Source: Phycisphaerae bacterium (lineage in GTDB: Bacteria > Planctomycetota > Phycisphaerae > UBA1845). From it: a DNA stretch of 33,348 bases. The stretch is from contig JAJDDQ010000026.1 of assembly GCA_029260215.1 (NCBI GenBank), positions 1 through 33,348 of the forward strand, written 5' to 3'. Made by a program: the position numbers and the translations under genes. The number at the start of each line of letters is the position of its first letter. Position 1 is the stretch's first letter. The notes beneath the pieces were generated by a model. The model did no database searches. It was not told the origin of the DNA and saw only the letters and a program-made list of their open reading frames with translations. Of this stretch, positions 15,655-23,102 are shown one piece after another.

Positions 15655-16977
15655 TTATGTCGCCGCGTCCACACCGATCGTCTGGCCATATCGTTCCTGA
15701 AACTCGTCCGGCGAACGTTTCGCAACCTCCGCTAATCGCCGCAGCGTCATCTGATTATCGAAGTCCGCACGTTCAAGACGAATCATGTACGATCTAGCCA
15801 CACGGTAAATGTCGGAATTGATATCGACGCGCCGAACGCGGATGCGATTCGTCTCGGCATCGATCATCTCGGACAGCTTGATGGGGTGCAGATTGCCGTT
15901 GACCAGCGTGACGAGAACACCCTCACGCGAACCGGTTCCGTTCCTCGTCAACAGGCGCACACACCCATGCCCGAGGCAACGACAGTAGGCCATGTCTCCG
16001 GGGGTCGGGTCGGCTGAACGCAGTTCGTACCCCAGCATGTGCGTCACGATCGACATCTTTTCACCGCGATCGGCGAAGCGAGCCTCAATCTCCCGTCGCA
16101 GCAGCAGCCCCAGCGGTATGTCGGACAGACGCATGTGCCCGGCAGCGTCCACCGGCACTTCGCGACCGAGCAACCGCTCAATCTCCTCCTTGTCCCCAAG
16201 CCGGTTGGCCAGACCCTCCGCGATCAATGCCACACCGTCAGGCCGACCCATGCTCAGACGCTTGAGCATCGACCCTTCGATGACGTCGGCGATTTCATGA
16301 AGCGATGTTTGCTCGTGGAATTCCTCGGGAATCACGGTTACGGTCGCACCGGCGGCCAGACCAATACCCATCGCCAACTGCCCGACACTCCGGCCCATGA
16401 CGGTGACGAGATACCACCGGCCTGTAGTGATGGAGTCCTGCATCAGATTTTTGACGACTTGCGTACCGTGGAATCTCGCTGTCGAAAAACCAAACGTCGG
16501 CGTGCCCTGCGGCAACGGCAGATCGTTGTCGATCGTCTTGGGAACGTGAACCACGCGAATCGCACCGTCAGCCGCTTCGCTGACGAAACGAGCACTGAGC
16601 GCCGTGTCGTCGCCGCCGATGGTGATCAAATGATCCACGCCAAGTCGAACGAGATTGTCTATGACCTGACGAGTCTTGATCTCGTCATTCCGAACGCGCC
16701 CGCCGTGAACGATGGACTCGGCATCGATCAGGTTCGCACGCGAGGTGCGCAGAATCGATCCGCCGTCGAAATGGATGCGCGCCACGTGCTTGATCGTCAG
16801 CGGCATCGCATGCACGGACTCGATGAATCGATCCGTGGTCAGCCACTTAAAGCCATCGAAAATGCCGACAACATCGAACCCGTGATTGATGGCTTCAATG
16901 GTCGCAGCCCCAATGACGCCGTTAATCCCCGGCGCAGGCCCGCCCCCAACAATGATGCCGATTCGTTTCTCAGCCAT
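15655..16977 (-). CDS. pfp: 6-phosphofructokinase, PPi-type
   Basis: A 440-residue PfkA-superfamily protein. It contains 'GGGPAPGINGVIGA' (residues 11-24, where many family members have GGDAPGxN), 'TIGGDDTALSA' (119-129), 'PKTIDND' (146-152) and 'VMGRSVGQLA' (193-202). Asp in GGDD and Lys in PKTIDND are the residues that mark pyrophosphate-dependent enzymes; ATP-dependent ones have GGDG and PGTIDND. The predicted reaction is reversible phosphorylation of fructose 6-phosphate with PPi in cytoplasmic glycolysis/gluconeogenesis. It is a single gene, convergent with the LOG-MazG fusion (44 bp apart). That neighbour's MazG-like domain would make PPi, but any link is speculative. Confidence 0.9.
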   Translation of the reverse strand: MAEKRIGIIVGGGPAPGINGVIGAATIEAINHGFDVVGIFDGFKWLTTDRFIESVHAMPLTIKHVARIHFDGGSILRTSRANLIDAESIVHGGRVRNDEIKTRQVIDNLVRLGVDHLITIGGDDTALSARFVSEAADGAIRVVHVPKTIDNDLPLPQGTPTFGFSTARFHGTQVVKNLMQDSITTGRWYLVTVMGRSVGQLAMGIGLAAGATVTVIPEEFHEQTSLHEIADVIEGSMLKRLSMGRPDGVALIAEGLANRLGDKEEIERLLGREVPVDAAGHMRLSDIPLGLLLRREIEARFADRGEKMSIVTHMLGYELRSADPTPGDMAYCRCLGHGCVRLLTRNGTGSREGVLVTLVNGNLHPIKLSEMIDAETNRIRVRRVDINSDIYRVARSYMIRLERADFDNQMTLRRLAEVAKRSPDEFQERYGQTIGVDAAT

Positions 16978-17035
16978 ACACGCTCAACCTGCCGACGAAC
17001 GCGGTGAAACATCCCCGTGGCGTTCTCACCGAATA

Positions 17036-17072
17036 CCCAACGAGCCGCGAACTTCAGTTCGCGCGGATTCAT
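17036..17072. repeat. Short palindromic repeat, family D copy 2
   Basis: A perfect hairpin CGCGAAC-TTCA-GTTCGCG sits within AACGAGCCG...CGGATT, in the 152-bp gap between the PFK and peroxidase genes. It is the reverse-oriented partner of the copy at 4946-4980, with only a few differences over about 35 bp. Confidence 0.7.
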
Positions 17073-17129
17073 TCAGTTCGCACGGTCCCCTGGGTACTAC
17101 CGCCGCAAGCCGCCCAAAGTTCGTCGTCG

Positions 17130-18224
17130 CTAGAAAGTTCCGTCGGCCTTTTTCGGCAGCTCCGGCTTGGCGATGACGATGGGATCACCCGACAGCGATT
17201 CCAAAAACGCAACCAAAGCAGCCTTCTCGTCGTCGCTCAGATGGAGCGGTTTGAGCAGCGGGTCTTTGGTGGCAACCTTGCCGCCGCCGCGATTGTAGAA
17301 ATCGACCACGTCCTCAAGCGTGATGAACGCACCGTTGTGCATGTACGGAGCCGTCTCGGTGATCTCGCGCAGCGAAGGCGTCTTGAACTTGAACCGATCC
17401 GATGCTGACTTGGTAATCAGCTCCCGTCCGTAATCGGCATCGATGCGGAAATTCTTGTAGCCCGCATCCCGTGCGAAGAAGTGCCGCGTCGCGATACGAT
17501 CGGACTCCTTGCGCAGCGGCTCGATCTCCGGCACGCCTGTGGCGTGAAACTCGTCGTCATCCAGCATCGCGCCATGATGACACTTGATGCACCCGGCTTT
17601 GCCTTTGAACAATTGAAGCCCGCGCACCTGCTCCGCATCCAGCGCAGCCTTGTCACCGCCAAGATACTGATCGAACGGAACATTCCTCGACACAATCGTC
17701 CGCTCAAACGCCGCGATCGCCTTGGCCATGTCCGTGAACATCACGTCGGTTCCAAACACCTTCCGAAAGGACCGCTTGTAATACGGAATCTGGCTGAGTT
17801 TCTCGACCAGATGACCCGGATTCTGGTTCATCTCGATCGGTGCCTGCACAGGCCCCACCGCCTGATCTTCCAGACTGTGCGAGCGACCGTCCCAGAAAAG
17901 ATTGTTCGCGTAGGCAGCGTTAAAAACCGTCGGCACGCCCCGCCAATGCTTCGTTCCGGGATACGCGTCCGAAAGCTGCGCCGCGTTGGAAAACCCCTTG
18001 GCAGGATCGTGACACTTCGAGCAGCTGATGCTGCTGTCACCCGCCAGACGCGGATCGAAAAAGAGCATCTTGCCCAGCTCGATTTTCTCCGGCGTTGACG
18101 GATTGTCCCCCGGCGTCACCCTCTCGATCGGCGGCAACTGCGCCAACGGCCTCGGCTCGGCCGCAATGCTTGCCAGTGTTCCCACAAATCCAAACGCAAT
18201 CAATCCCATCGCAATGCGAATCAT
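17130..18224 (-). CDS. Diheme cytochrome c peroxidase (CcpA/MauG family)
   Basis: A 364-residue protein with a signal peptide (residues 1-22, cleavage after IAA/AA). Heme 1 motif is CSKCH (68-72) in 'DSSISCSKCHDPAKGFS', followed by 'VPTVFNAAYANNLFWDGR', typical of bacterial di-heme peroxidases. Heme 2 motif is CIKCH (212-216) and 'FKTPSLREITETAPYMHNGAF' holds the distal Met/His region. It would reduce H2O2 in the periplasm with electrons from a cytochrome or cupredoxin, or act as a MauG-like oxidase. Length is usual for the family. The next gene upstream on the same strand encodes a cupredoxin-domain protein (237-bp gap containing a repeat), a plausible partner. Confidence 0.92.
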   Translation of the reverse strand: MIRIAMGLIAFGFVGTLASIAAEPRPLAQLPPIERVTPGDNPSTPEKIELGKMLFFDPRLAGDSSISCSKCHDPAKGFSNAAQLSDAYPGTKHWRGVPTVFNAAYANNLFWDGRSHSLEDQAVGPVQAPIEMNQNPGHLVEKLSQIPYYKRSFRKVFGTDVMFTDMAKAIAAFERTIVSRNVPFDQYLGGDKAALDAEQVRGLQLFKGKAGCIKCHHGAMLDDDEFHATGVPEIEPLRKESDRIATRHFFARDAGYKNFRIDADYGRELITKSASDRFKFKTPSLREITETAPYMHNGAFITLEDVVDFYNRGGGKVATKDPLLKPLHLSDDEKAALVAFLESLSGDPIVIAKPELPKKADGTF

Positions 18225-18348
18225 GTCTCGCCCTTTCGTTGAAAAAACCGGATGCTCATCCGCCCCAATTATGATCGCACAAAGAACAGGTTCCTTCGCC
18301 GATCGTGTCCCACCAATTGCTCCAGTGCATTGTCACGACTCAATTGAC

Positions 18349-18462
18349 GGGCTGGGTGCCTCACGGCTTTAGCCGTGGGGAGGTCGAATCCAAGGACCAC
18401 TCTACTTCCCCACCTCTGAAGAGGTGGGGCACCCGTCCGTCATTTCAGGCTCAACAGAGCAC
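18349..18462 (-). repeat. Structured intergenic repeat, family C copy 2 (inverted)
   Basis: The reverse-oriented copy of the 14391-14501 element. Outer stem GGGTGCC/GGCACCC closes two perfect hairpins: CACGGC-TTTA-GCCGTG, and CCCACCTC-TGAA-GAGGTGGG. One end reaches the stop codon of the cupredoxin gene at 18462. Confidence 0.75.
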
Positions 18463-19301
18463 TATTCACCAGACAAATCGATATCCAGCCGCGTGGTTTC
18501 GCCAGCCTCGACCGTAACCGTTTCCTCGCGCTGGCCGACGTGCTCCTGCCAGACAATAACTTTGTATTCACCCGGCGGAATCTCGTCGATCGTAAACGCC
18601 CCGTCCGTACCGGTCATGTCGTAATAAGGATGCCACAAAACGTAAGCGTAAGCCTGCATCCAATTGTGGACCGCGCACGTGATCGTCGCCAAACCAGGTC
18701 TCTTGATCTTGAATTCGTTGCGCATCCCCTGCTGCGGCTGCACGGGGTTAAAAAGCGTTACCATATTCTGCACGCACTGTGCGTTGTGCGCGACGGGGTC
18801 GTTGTTGACGATCACGAACGGCTGCCCCTTGGTCAGCACCTGCACATGCGGAACAAACGTGCAGTGCTTTTGCTCGATCACGTGCTTCTCCGCGACCTCG
18901 GGGATAGCCTTGCCCTCGCGAATGTCCGCCAGAAAAACGACCACGTCCGCCACAGGTCCGTCGCTCTTCGCGCGCACCTTGGCCCGCGTCTTTTCGCGGT
19001 GATCGCAAGTCTCGTGATCCTTGACCACCTGAATCGTCTCGGGTTTCGGCACTTCGCCCGTGAAACGCACAACACCGGTAATCGCCCCACCATTTTCGAC
19101 TTTTACAACCTCATATTTCCCGCCCAATCGCCGAGGTCGCCGCCGTCGCCGAGGCCGAGCGGAATTCATCGCGATCACGATTCCACTGTCCGTAGTACCC
19201 AGCACAACAGGGTCGGTCGCCGGGTTGACCACATCCGCCGGCGGCCCATCAGCCGCAACCGTAATCGCAACCGACATCATCAGGACAATTAAGATTTCCA
19301 T
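18462..19301 (-). CDS. Cupredoxin-like protein with carboxypeptidase-regulatory-like domain
   Basis: A 279-residue exported protein. ATG 19301 has GGGAG eight bases upstream, and the TTG at 19316 is rejected. Signal peptide is residues 1-17. Residues 49-58 are an Arg-rich stretch (RPRRRRRPRR) before the first domain. A type-1 copper site is likely: His172 in 'VNNDPVAHNAQC', then Cys209, His212 and Met215 in 'ITCAVHNWMQAY'. The following 'DGAFTIDEIPPGEYKVIVWQEH' is the carboxypeptidase-regulatory-like beta domain usually fused behind this cupredoxin. It probably carries electrons in the periplasm or on the outer membrane. Being next to a diheme peroxidase, it may be that enzyme's donor (inference). 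Confidence 0.85.
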   Translation of the reverse strand: MEILIVLMMSVAITVAADGPPADVVNPATDPVVLGTTDSGIVIAMNSARPRRRRRPRRLGGKYEVVKVENGGAITGVVRFTGEVPKPETIQVVKDHETCDHREKTRAKVRAKSDGPVADVVVFLADIREGKAIPEVAEKHVIEQKHCTFVPHVQVLTKGQPFVIVNNDPVAHNAQCVQNMVTLFNPVQPQQGMRNEFKIKRPGLATITCAVHNWMQAYAYVLWHPYYDMTGTDGAFTIDEIPPGEYKVIVWQEHVGQREETVTVEAGETTRLDIDLSGE

Positions 19302-19397
19302 GCATACAACTCCCAATTTTGTTTCGCGGGAAACGACCTGCTGCGGTTTGTATCTCGCAGGCCGACAATTGGCAACGTCCCCGCGCGAGGCCCGCCG

Positions 19398-19694
19398 TCA
19401 GCCCGCAGAATCGCCCTCCGCATCACCCGTCAAGAACTGATTACGCGGCTGCTTGGTCTTGATGTAGTCCCGCCGCGCCTCGGCATATTCCTCACGTGTC
19501 ATCTCACCCGCCGCGAACGAGCCGGGACTCTCCGCGATCTTGATCAGAAACGGAATGCACCACCCGCACCCCGTCCCCGCCCCGAGACATTGGGACATCT
19601 GGCTGGGGCGCCCGGGCTTCTCCCGCCGAGCGTAGTTCACCAGCTTGCGCAGGGAGACGTGATAGCAATAACAGATTTCGTCGTCGGGATTCAT
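19398..19694 (-). CDS. BFD-like [2Fe-2S]-binding protein
   Basis: A 98-residue protein with the Fer2_BFD pattern CYC (Cys8, Cys10) and CGWC (Cys43, Cys46) binding a [2Fe-2S] cluster, plus extra Cys36. The domain ends near residue 60; a charged C-terminal tail of about 35 residues ('EMTREEYAEARRDYIKTKQ') is not part of the canonical 65-residue bacterioferritin-associated ferredoxin. Family members release iron from bacterioferritin or serve as small redox modules. No bacterioferritin gene is in the window. The ribosome binding site is poor (AAAGG directly abuts the ATG), so a downstream start cannot be excluded, but that would lose the first Cys pair. Confidence 0.8.
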   Translation of the reverse strand: MNPDDEICYCYHVSLRKLVNYARREKPGRPSQMSQCLGAGTGCGWCIPFLIKIAESPGSFAAGEMTREEYAEARRDYIKTKQPRNQFLTGDAEGDSAG

Positions 19695-19753
19695 CCTTTG
19701 ACGGGGATTCTATCCGCCCCATCCGCAAACGTCGCGTCCATCCAGGACTGTTC

Positions 19754-19797
19754 GCGAAAACACCCCACTCAGGGGCACATGAGCCTTGTGTGAGGCT
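19754..19797 (-). terminator. Candidate end of the nuo operon (two hairpins)
   Basis: Just after the nuoN stop, reading the minus strand, come a 5-bp stem (AGCCT/AGGCT, loop 6) and then CCCC-TGAGT-GGGG followed by TGTTTTC. The stems are short and the T-run is broken, so this is a plausible but not strong intrinsic terminator. Confidence 0.4.
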
Positions 19798-19800
19798 GTC

Positions 19801-21381
19801 TCACCCCGCGTGTTCTTGGTCGTCCGACGGTGCAATTGGCTGAATGCCAACAGCACCGCGATCGACGCGGGCGATGGACGCCTGCCCCGCGGTCCGCACG
19901 GATTCGGTCGCGGAGCGGGCTTGGCGGACAAGATCGTTCGGGCGCAGGAACAGGCAGAACATCGCCAAGCTGCACACCGCGAGAACGAAACTCTGCGTCA
20001 AGCCGCCGGTGCGACTCTGTTCCGCCACCGGCTCGCGAACGTAGCAGGCGGAGGCGATTTTGAGGTAATAGGCCGCACCAATGGCGGAGTTCAACACGCC
20101 AATAACCGCAAGCACAATCAGCGAAGTCTCACCGGCTGCGAACGCTCCGCTGAACAGGTAAACCTTCCCGATGAAGCCCGCGGTGGGTGGAAAACCCATC
20201 AGGCTGAACGCGCAGACCGCCATCGCGAAAGCGGACAACGGTGCCCGACGCGACAGGCCGGCGAGATCGTCCAGCGTTTCAGCCGGTTCACCCTTGATGC
20301 TCAGGTTGGACAGCACGGCGAACGCGCCGAGATTCATCACGCCATAAACCACGATGTAAAACAAGACAGCCGCCACGCCGTCACGCATAGGCCCCGTGCC
20401 CCACATCGGTCCGACCAAGATGCCGACCAGCATGTACCCGCTGTGCGCGATGCTCGAGTAGGCCAGCATCCGTTTGACATTATGTTGCAGCAGCGCGAGC
20501 ACGTTGCCGACCGTCATGGTCAAAGCAGCCACCACCCACAGCATCCACATCAAAGGGGCCGACACCCCGTCGGCAGCAGGCCAACCGCAGACAGCCATCA
20601 ACTTGATAAGGGCGGTGAAACCAGCCAACTTGGGAATGAACCCCAGAAACGCGGTCAACGGTGAGGCTGCACCTTCATAAACATCGGCTGCGTAAGCGTG
20701 AAACGGGGCAGCCGCCACCTTGAACGCCAGCCCGGAAAAAGCGAGCACAAGCCCGATGAGCGCAAAAGGCCCCCAGGATGCGTCGCCCGCAAAATACTTG
20801 GCCAGCGACTGACCAGCCCCGCCTTCGAGCACCGTCGAACCTGACACGCCGTACAGAAAGCTGAAACCGTAGGCCATGATGGCCGCCGCCAGCGCACCGA
20901 GGAAGAAATACTTAACCGCCGATTCCGACGCCCGAACATGCGTGCGACTGAGCGCCACCATGACGTACGTCGGCACGCTGACCAATTCGAGCGCAAAGAA
21001 CAGCACAATCAGATCGTTCGAGCAGGCAGTCAGCGAAACGCCCGCCATCGAACACAGCATCATGCCGAAGTATTCGCCCTGCTCCCGATCCGCCGGCACG
21101 CGCCAGTTGGCCAACAGCAGAAGCGCCCCCACGATCAGCGTAGCCCAACGCACGAATTCGGACAGTGAGGTCATGCGGATGCCCGGCATCACAGCGGCTG
21201 CCTCGGGCGACGGGCATCGCCAGGCGAGGAACATCGCCACCGCAACAACCGCCAGAGTCAGCCCAGCCATCGAAGCGCGAATGCCCGCACTGCGCGACAC
21301 GCCGACGAGCCAGACCAGGCACGCGCCCGCCAACAGACAGCATTCGGGCGAAAGCAGCGACAGGTAGGTCGAAGTGTTCAC
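19801..21381 (-). CDS. nuoN: NADH-quinone oxidoreductase subunit N
   Basis: A 526-residue membrane subunit with about 14 hydrophobic helices, the most proximal antiporter-like proton channel of complex I. Characteristic strings are 'FFALELVSVPTYVMVAL' (with the channel Glu), 'AAPFHAYAADVYEGAASPLTAFLGFIPKLAG' (broken-helix region) and 'RMLAYSSIAHSGYMLVG' with the conserved Lys. The Lys/Arg-rich C-terminal stretch after the last helix is longer than in E. coli. The start forms an ATGA overlap (4 bp) with the nuoM stop. It is the last gene of the operon. Confidence 0.95.
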   Translation of the reverse strand: MNTSTYLSLLSPECCLLAGACLVWLVGVSRSAGIRASMAGLTLAVVAVAMFLAWRCPSPEAAAVMPGIRMTSLSEFVRWATLIVGALLLLANWRVPADREQGEYFGMMLCSMAGVSLTACSNDLIVLFFALELVSVPTYVMVALSRTHVRASESAVKYFFLGALAAAIMAYGFSFLYGVSGSTVLEGGAGQSLAKYFAGDASWGPFALIGLVLAFSGLAFKVAAAPFHAYAADVYEGAASPLTAFLGFIPKLAGFTALIKLMAVCGWPAADGVSAPLMWMLWVVAALTMTVGNVLALLQHNVKRMLAYSSIAHSGYMLVGILVGPMWGTGPMRDGVAAVLFYIVVYGVMNLGAFAVLSNLSIKGEPAETLDDLAGLSRRAPLSAFAMAVCAFSLMGFPPTAGFIGKVYLFSGAFAAGETSLIVLAVIGVLNSAIGAAYYLKIASACYVREPVAEQSRTGGLTQSFVLAVCSLAMFCLFLRPNDLVRQARSATESVRTAGQASIARVDRGAVGIQPIAPSDDQEHAG

Positions 21382-23075
21382 GAAGAGCGCTCCCCGTCGT
21401 TGTCGTCAGCCGCTTCGATCGCATCGACGGCGAAAATCACCTCGGGGGCGACGGCGTCGGTTTCACCGGCGTATTGGAGATCTTGCTTGACCTGAAACAC
21501 GTTCGCCATGATGGCCGGCTGAATCGTCTCGATGAGCGGCTTAGGCCAAACACCCAGCACGACGCACACGATGGCCAGCGGTGCAAGAATGAACCGCTCC
21601 CGGAGATTCAAATCCGGCGGCAACCCCTGAGACGCATCCGGCGTACCCGGCGGCTCGACCACAGGACCGAACAGAACGCGACGGCACATCAACAACATAT
21701 AGACCGCGCCGAAAATGATCCCTAAAGCAGCCGCCGCAGCGTATCCAAAGCCAAGTCGTCCCGCTGACAGATTGTCCGAGACGGTCCCCGAGGCGGCTGT
21801 CCCCAAGAGCACCAGGAATTCTCCGATGAACCCGTTCAAACCGGGCAGGCCTATGCTGCTGAGCGTGAAGAAGACCAGGAAAAACGCCATCCACGGCATC
21901 GGCTTGGCCAATCCTCCGATGCGCGACATCTCGCGTGTGTGGTAGCGTTCATAAACCATGCCGATGACCAGGAACAACGCCCCGGTGGAAAGGCCGTGGT
22001 TGAGCATGTACAGCACGCTACCGGTCGCGCCGGCCATCTTCATACTGAACATGCCCAGCATGCAGAAACCAAGATGCGACACCGACGAGTAAGCCACCAG
22101 TTTCTTAACGTCCGTCTGCACCCAGGCACACAACGCACCGTAAATAATGCCGATCACCGCGAGGGTGGCCATCATGGGTGCGAAGCGAACCGAGGCGTCC
22201 GGCAGAATGGGCAGCGACAGACGAAGAAAACCATAAGTACCCAGTTTGAGCAGCACGCCCGCGAGAATCACACTGCCCGCCGTCGGCGCTTCGGTGTGCG
22301 CCAGCGGCAGCCAGGTATGCACGGGGAAGAACGGAACCTTGATCGCAAAGCCAGCCGCAAACGCGAGGAACAACCACCACTGCACGTTGTACGGGATCAG
22401 ATATTGCTGGCCCATCGCGGTCAGCTTCAATATGTCGAGCGTGAACACACCGATACCGTTGGTCACATAGGCGTGATGGGCCAGGAAAAGAATAGCCGCA
22501 AACATCAGCACGCTGCCAGTCAGTGTGTAGATGAAAAACTTGTTGGCTGCCTTGCGACGCTGCGGGCCACCCCAGATGCCGATGATGAAATAAAGCGGGA
22601 CCAGCGTGAACTCGAAGCACACGTAGAACAAAAACAGGTCGAGCGCGCAGAACACGCCCAGCATGCCCACTTCGAGCAGGAGCAGGAGAATGAAATACTC
22701 GCGAACACGCTCCCGGATCGAGCTGAAACTGCCCCACACCACGAGCGGCATGAGGAAGGCTGTCAGCAGAACCAGCGACAGACTGATGCCGTCAACCCCG
22801 ACGCGGTAGGCGATGTCGACAACACCCCCCACGCTGTCGCCAAGCCAGGCCGTCGTGGATTTCAAATGAAACGCATCCCACCGATCAGCAGCATCAGCCG
22901 CACGGGAGAAATCAACGGCGGCTACGATGGCCAGCGCGAACGTCGCCAGCGAAGTCACCATCGCCATCAAACGCAGACGCTTGTGATCCCGCGCGTCGAT
23001 GAGCATCAGGAAAAAGATGCCCAAAAGCGGCGAGAGCGTCATCAAAGTCAGAATGTTGGGGATCCAGTCAGCCAC
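21378..23075 (-). CDS. nuoM: NADH-quinone oxidoreductase subunit M
   Basis: A 565-residue membrane subunit of complex I, the middle antiporter-like proton channel. 'LYFIIGIWGG' lies near the conserved Glu helix ('CFEFTLVPLYFIIG'). 'FFPVHTWLPLAHTEAPTAGSVILAGVLLKLG' is the strongly conserved NuoM/ND4 region, and 'KKLVAYSSVSHLGFCMLG' carries the channel Lys. About 13-14 transmembrane helices can be traced. A hydrophilic C-terminus of about 30 residues, ending in acidic Asp/Glu, is extra. It is 27 bp downstream of nuoL and overlaps nuoN by 4 bp. Confidence 0.96.
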   Translation of the reverse strand: MADWIPNILTLMTLSPLLGIFFLMLIDARDHKRLRLMAMVTSLATFALAIVAAVDFSRAADAADRWDAFHLKSTTAWLGDSVGGVVDIAYRVGVDGISLSLVLLTAFLMPLVVWGSFSSIRERVREYFILLLLLEVGMLGVFCALDLFLFYVCFEFTLVPLYFIIGIWGGPQRRKAANKFFIYTLTGSVLMFAAILFLAHHAYVTNGIGVFTLDILKLTAMGQQYLIPYNVQWWLFLAFAAGFAIKVPFFPVHTWLPLAHTEAPTAGSVILAGVLLKLGTYGFLRLSLPILPDASVRFAPMMATLAVIGIIYGALCAWVQTDVKKLVAYSSVSHLGFCMLGMFSMKMAGATGSVLYMLNHGLSTGALFLVIGMVYERYHTREMSRIGGLAKPMPWMAFFLVFFTLSSIGLPGLNGFIGEFLVLLGTAASGTVSDNLSAGRLGFGYAAAAALGIIFGAVYMLLMCRRVLFGPVVEPPGTPDASQGLPPDLNLRERFILAPLAIVCVVLGVWPKPLIETIQPAIMANVFQVKQDLQYAGETDAVAPEVIFAVDAIEAADDNDGERSS

Positions 23076-23102
23076 CGATGCACACCCTCGTTGACGAAGC
23101 CA

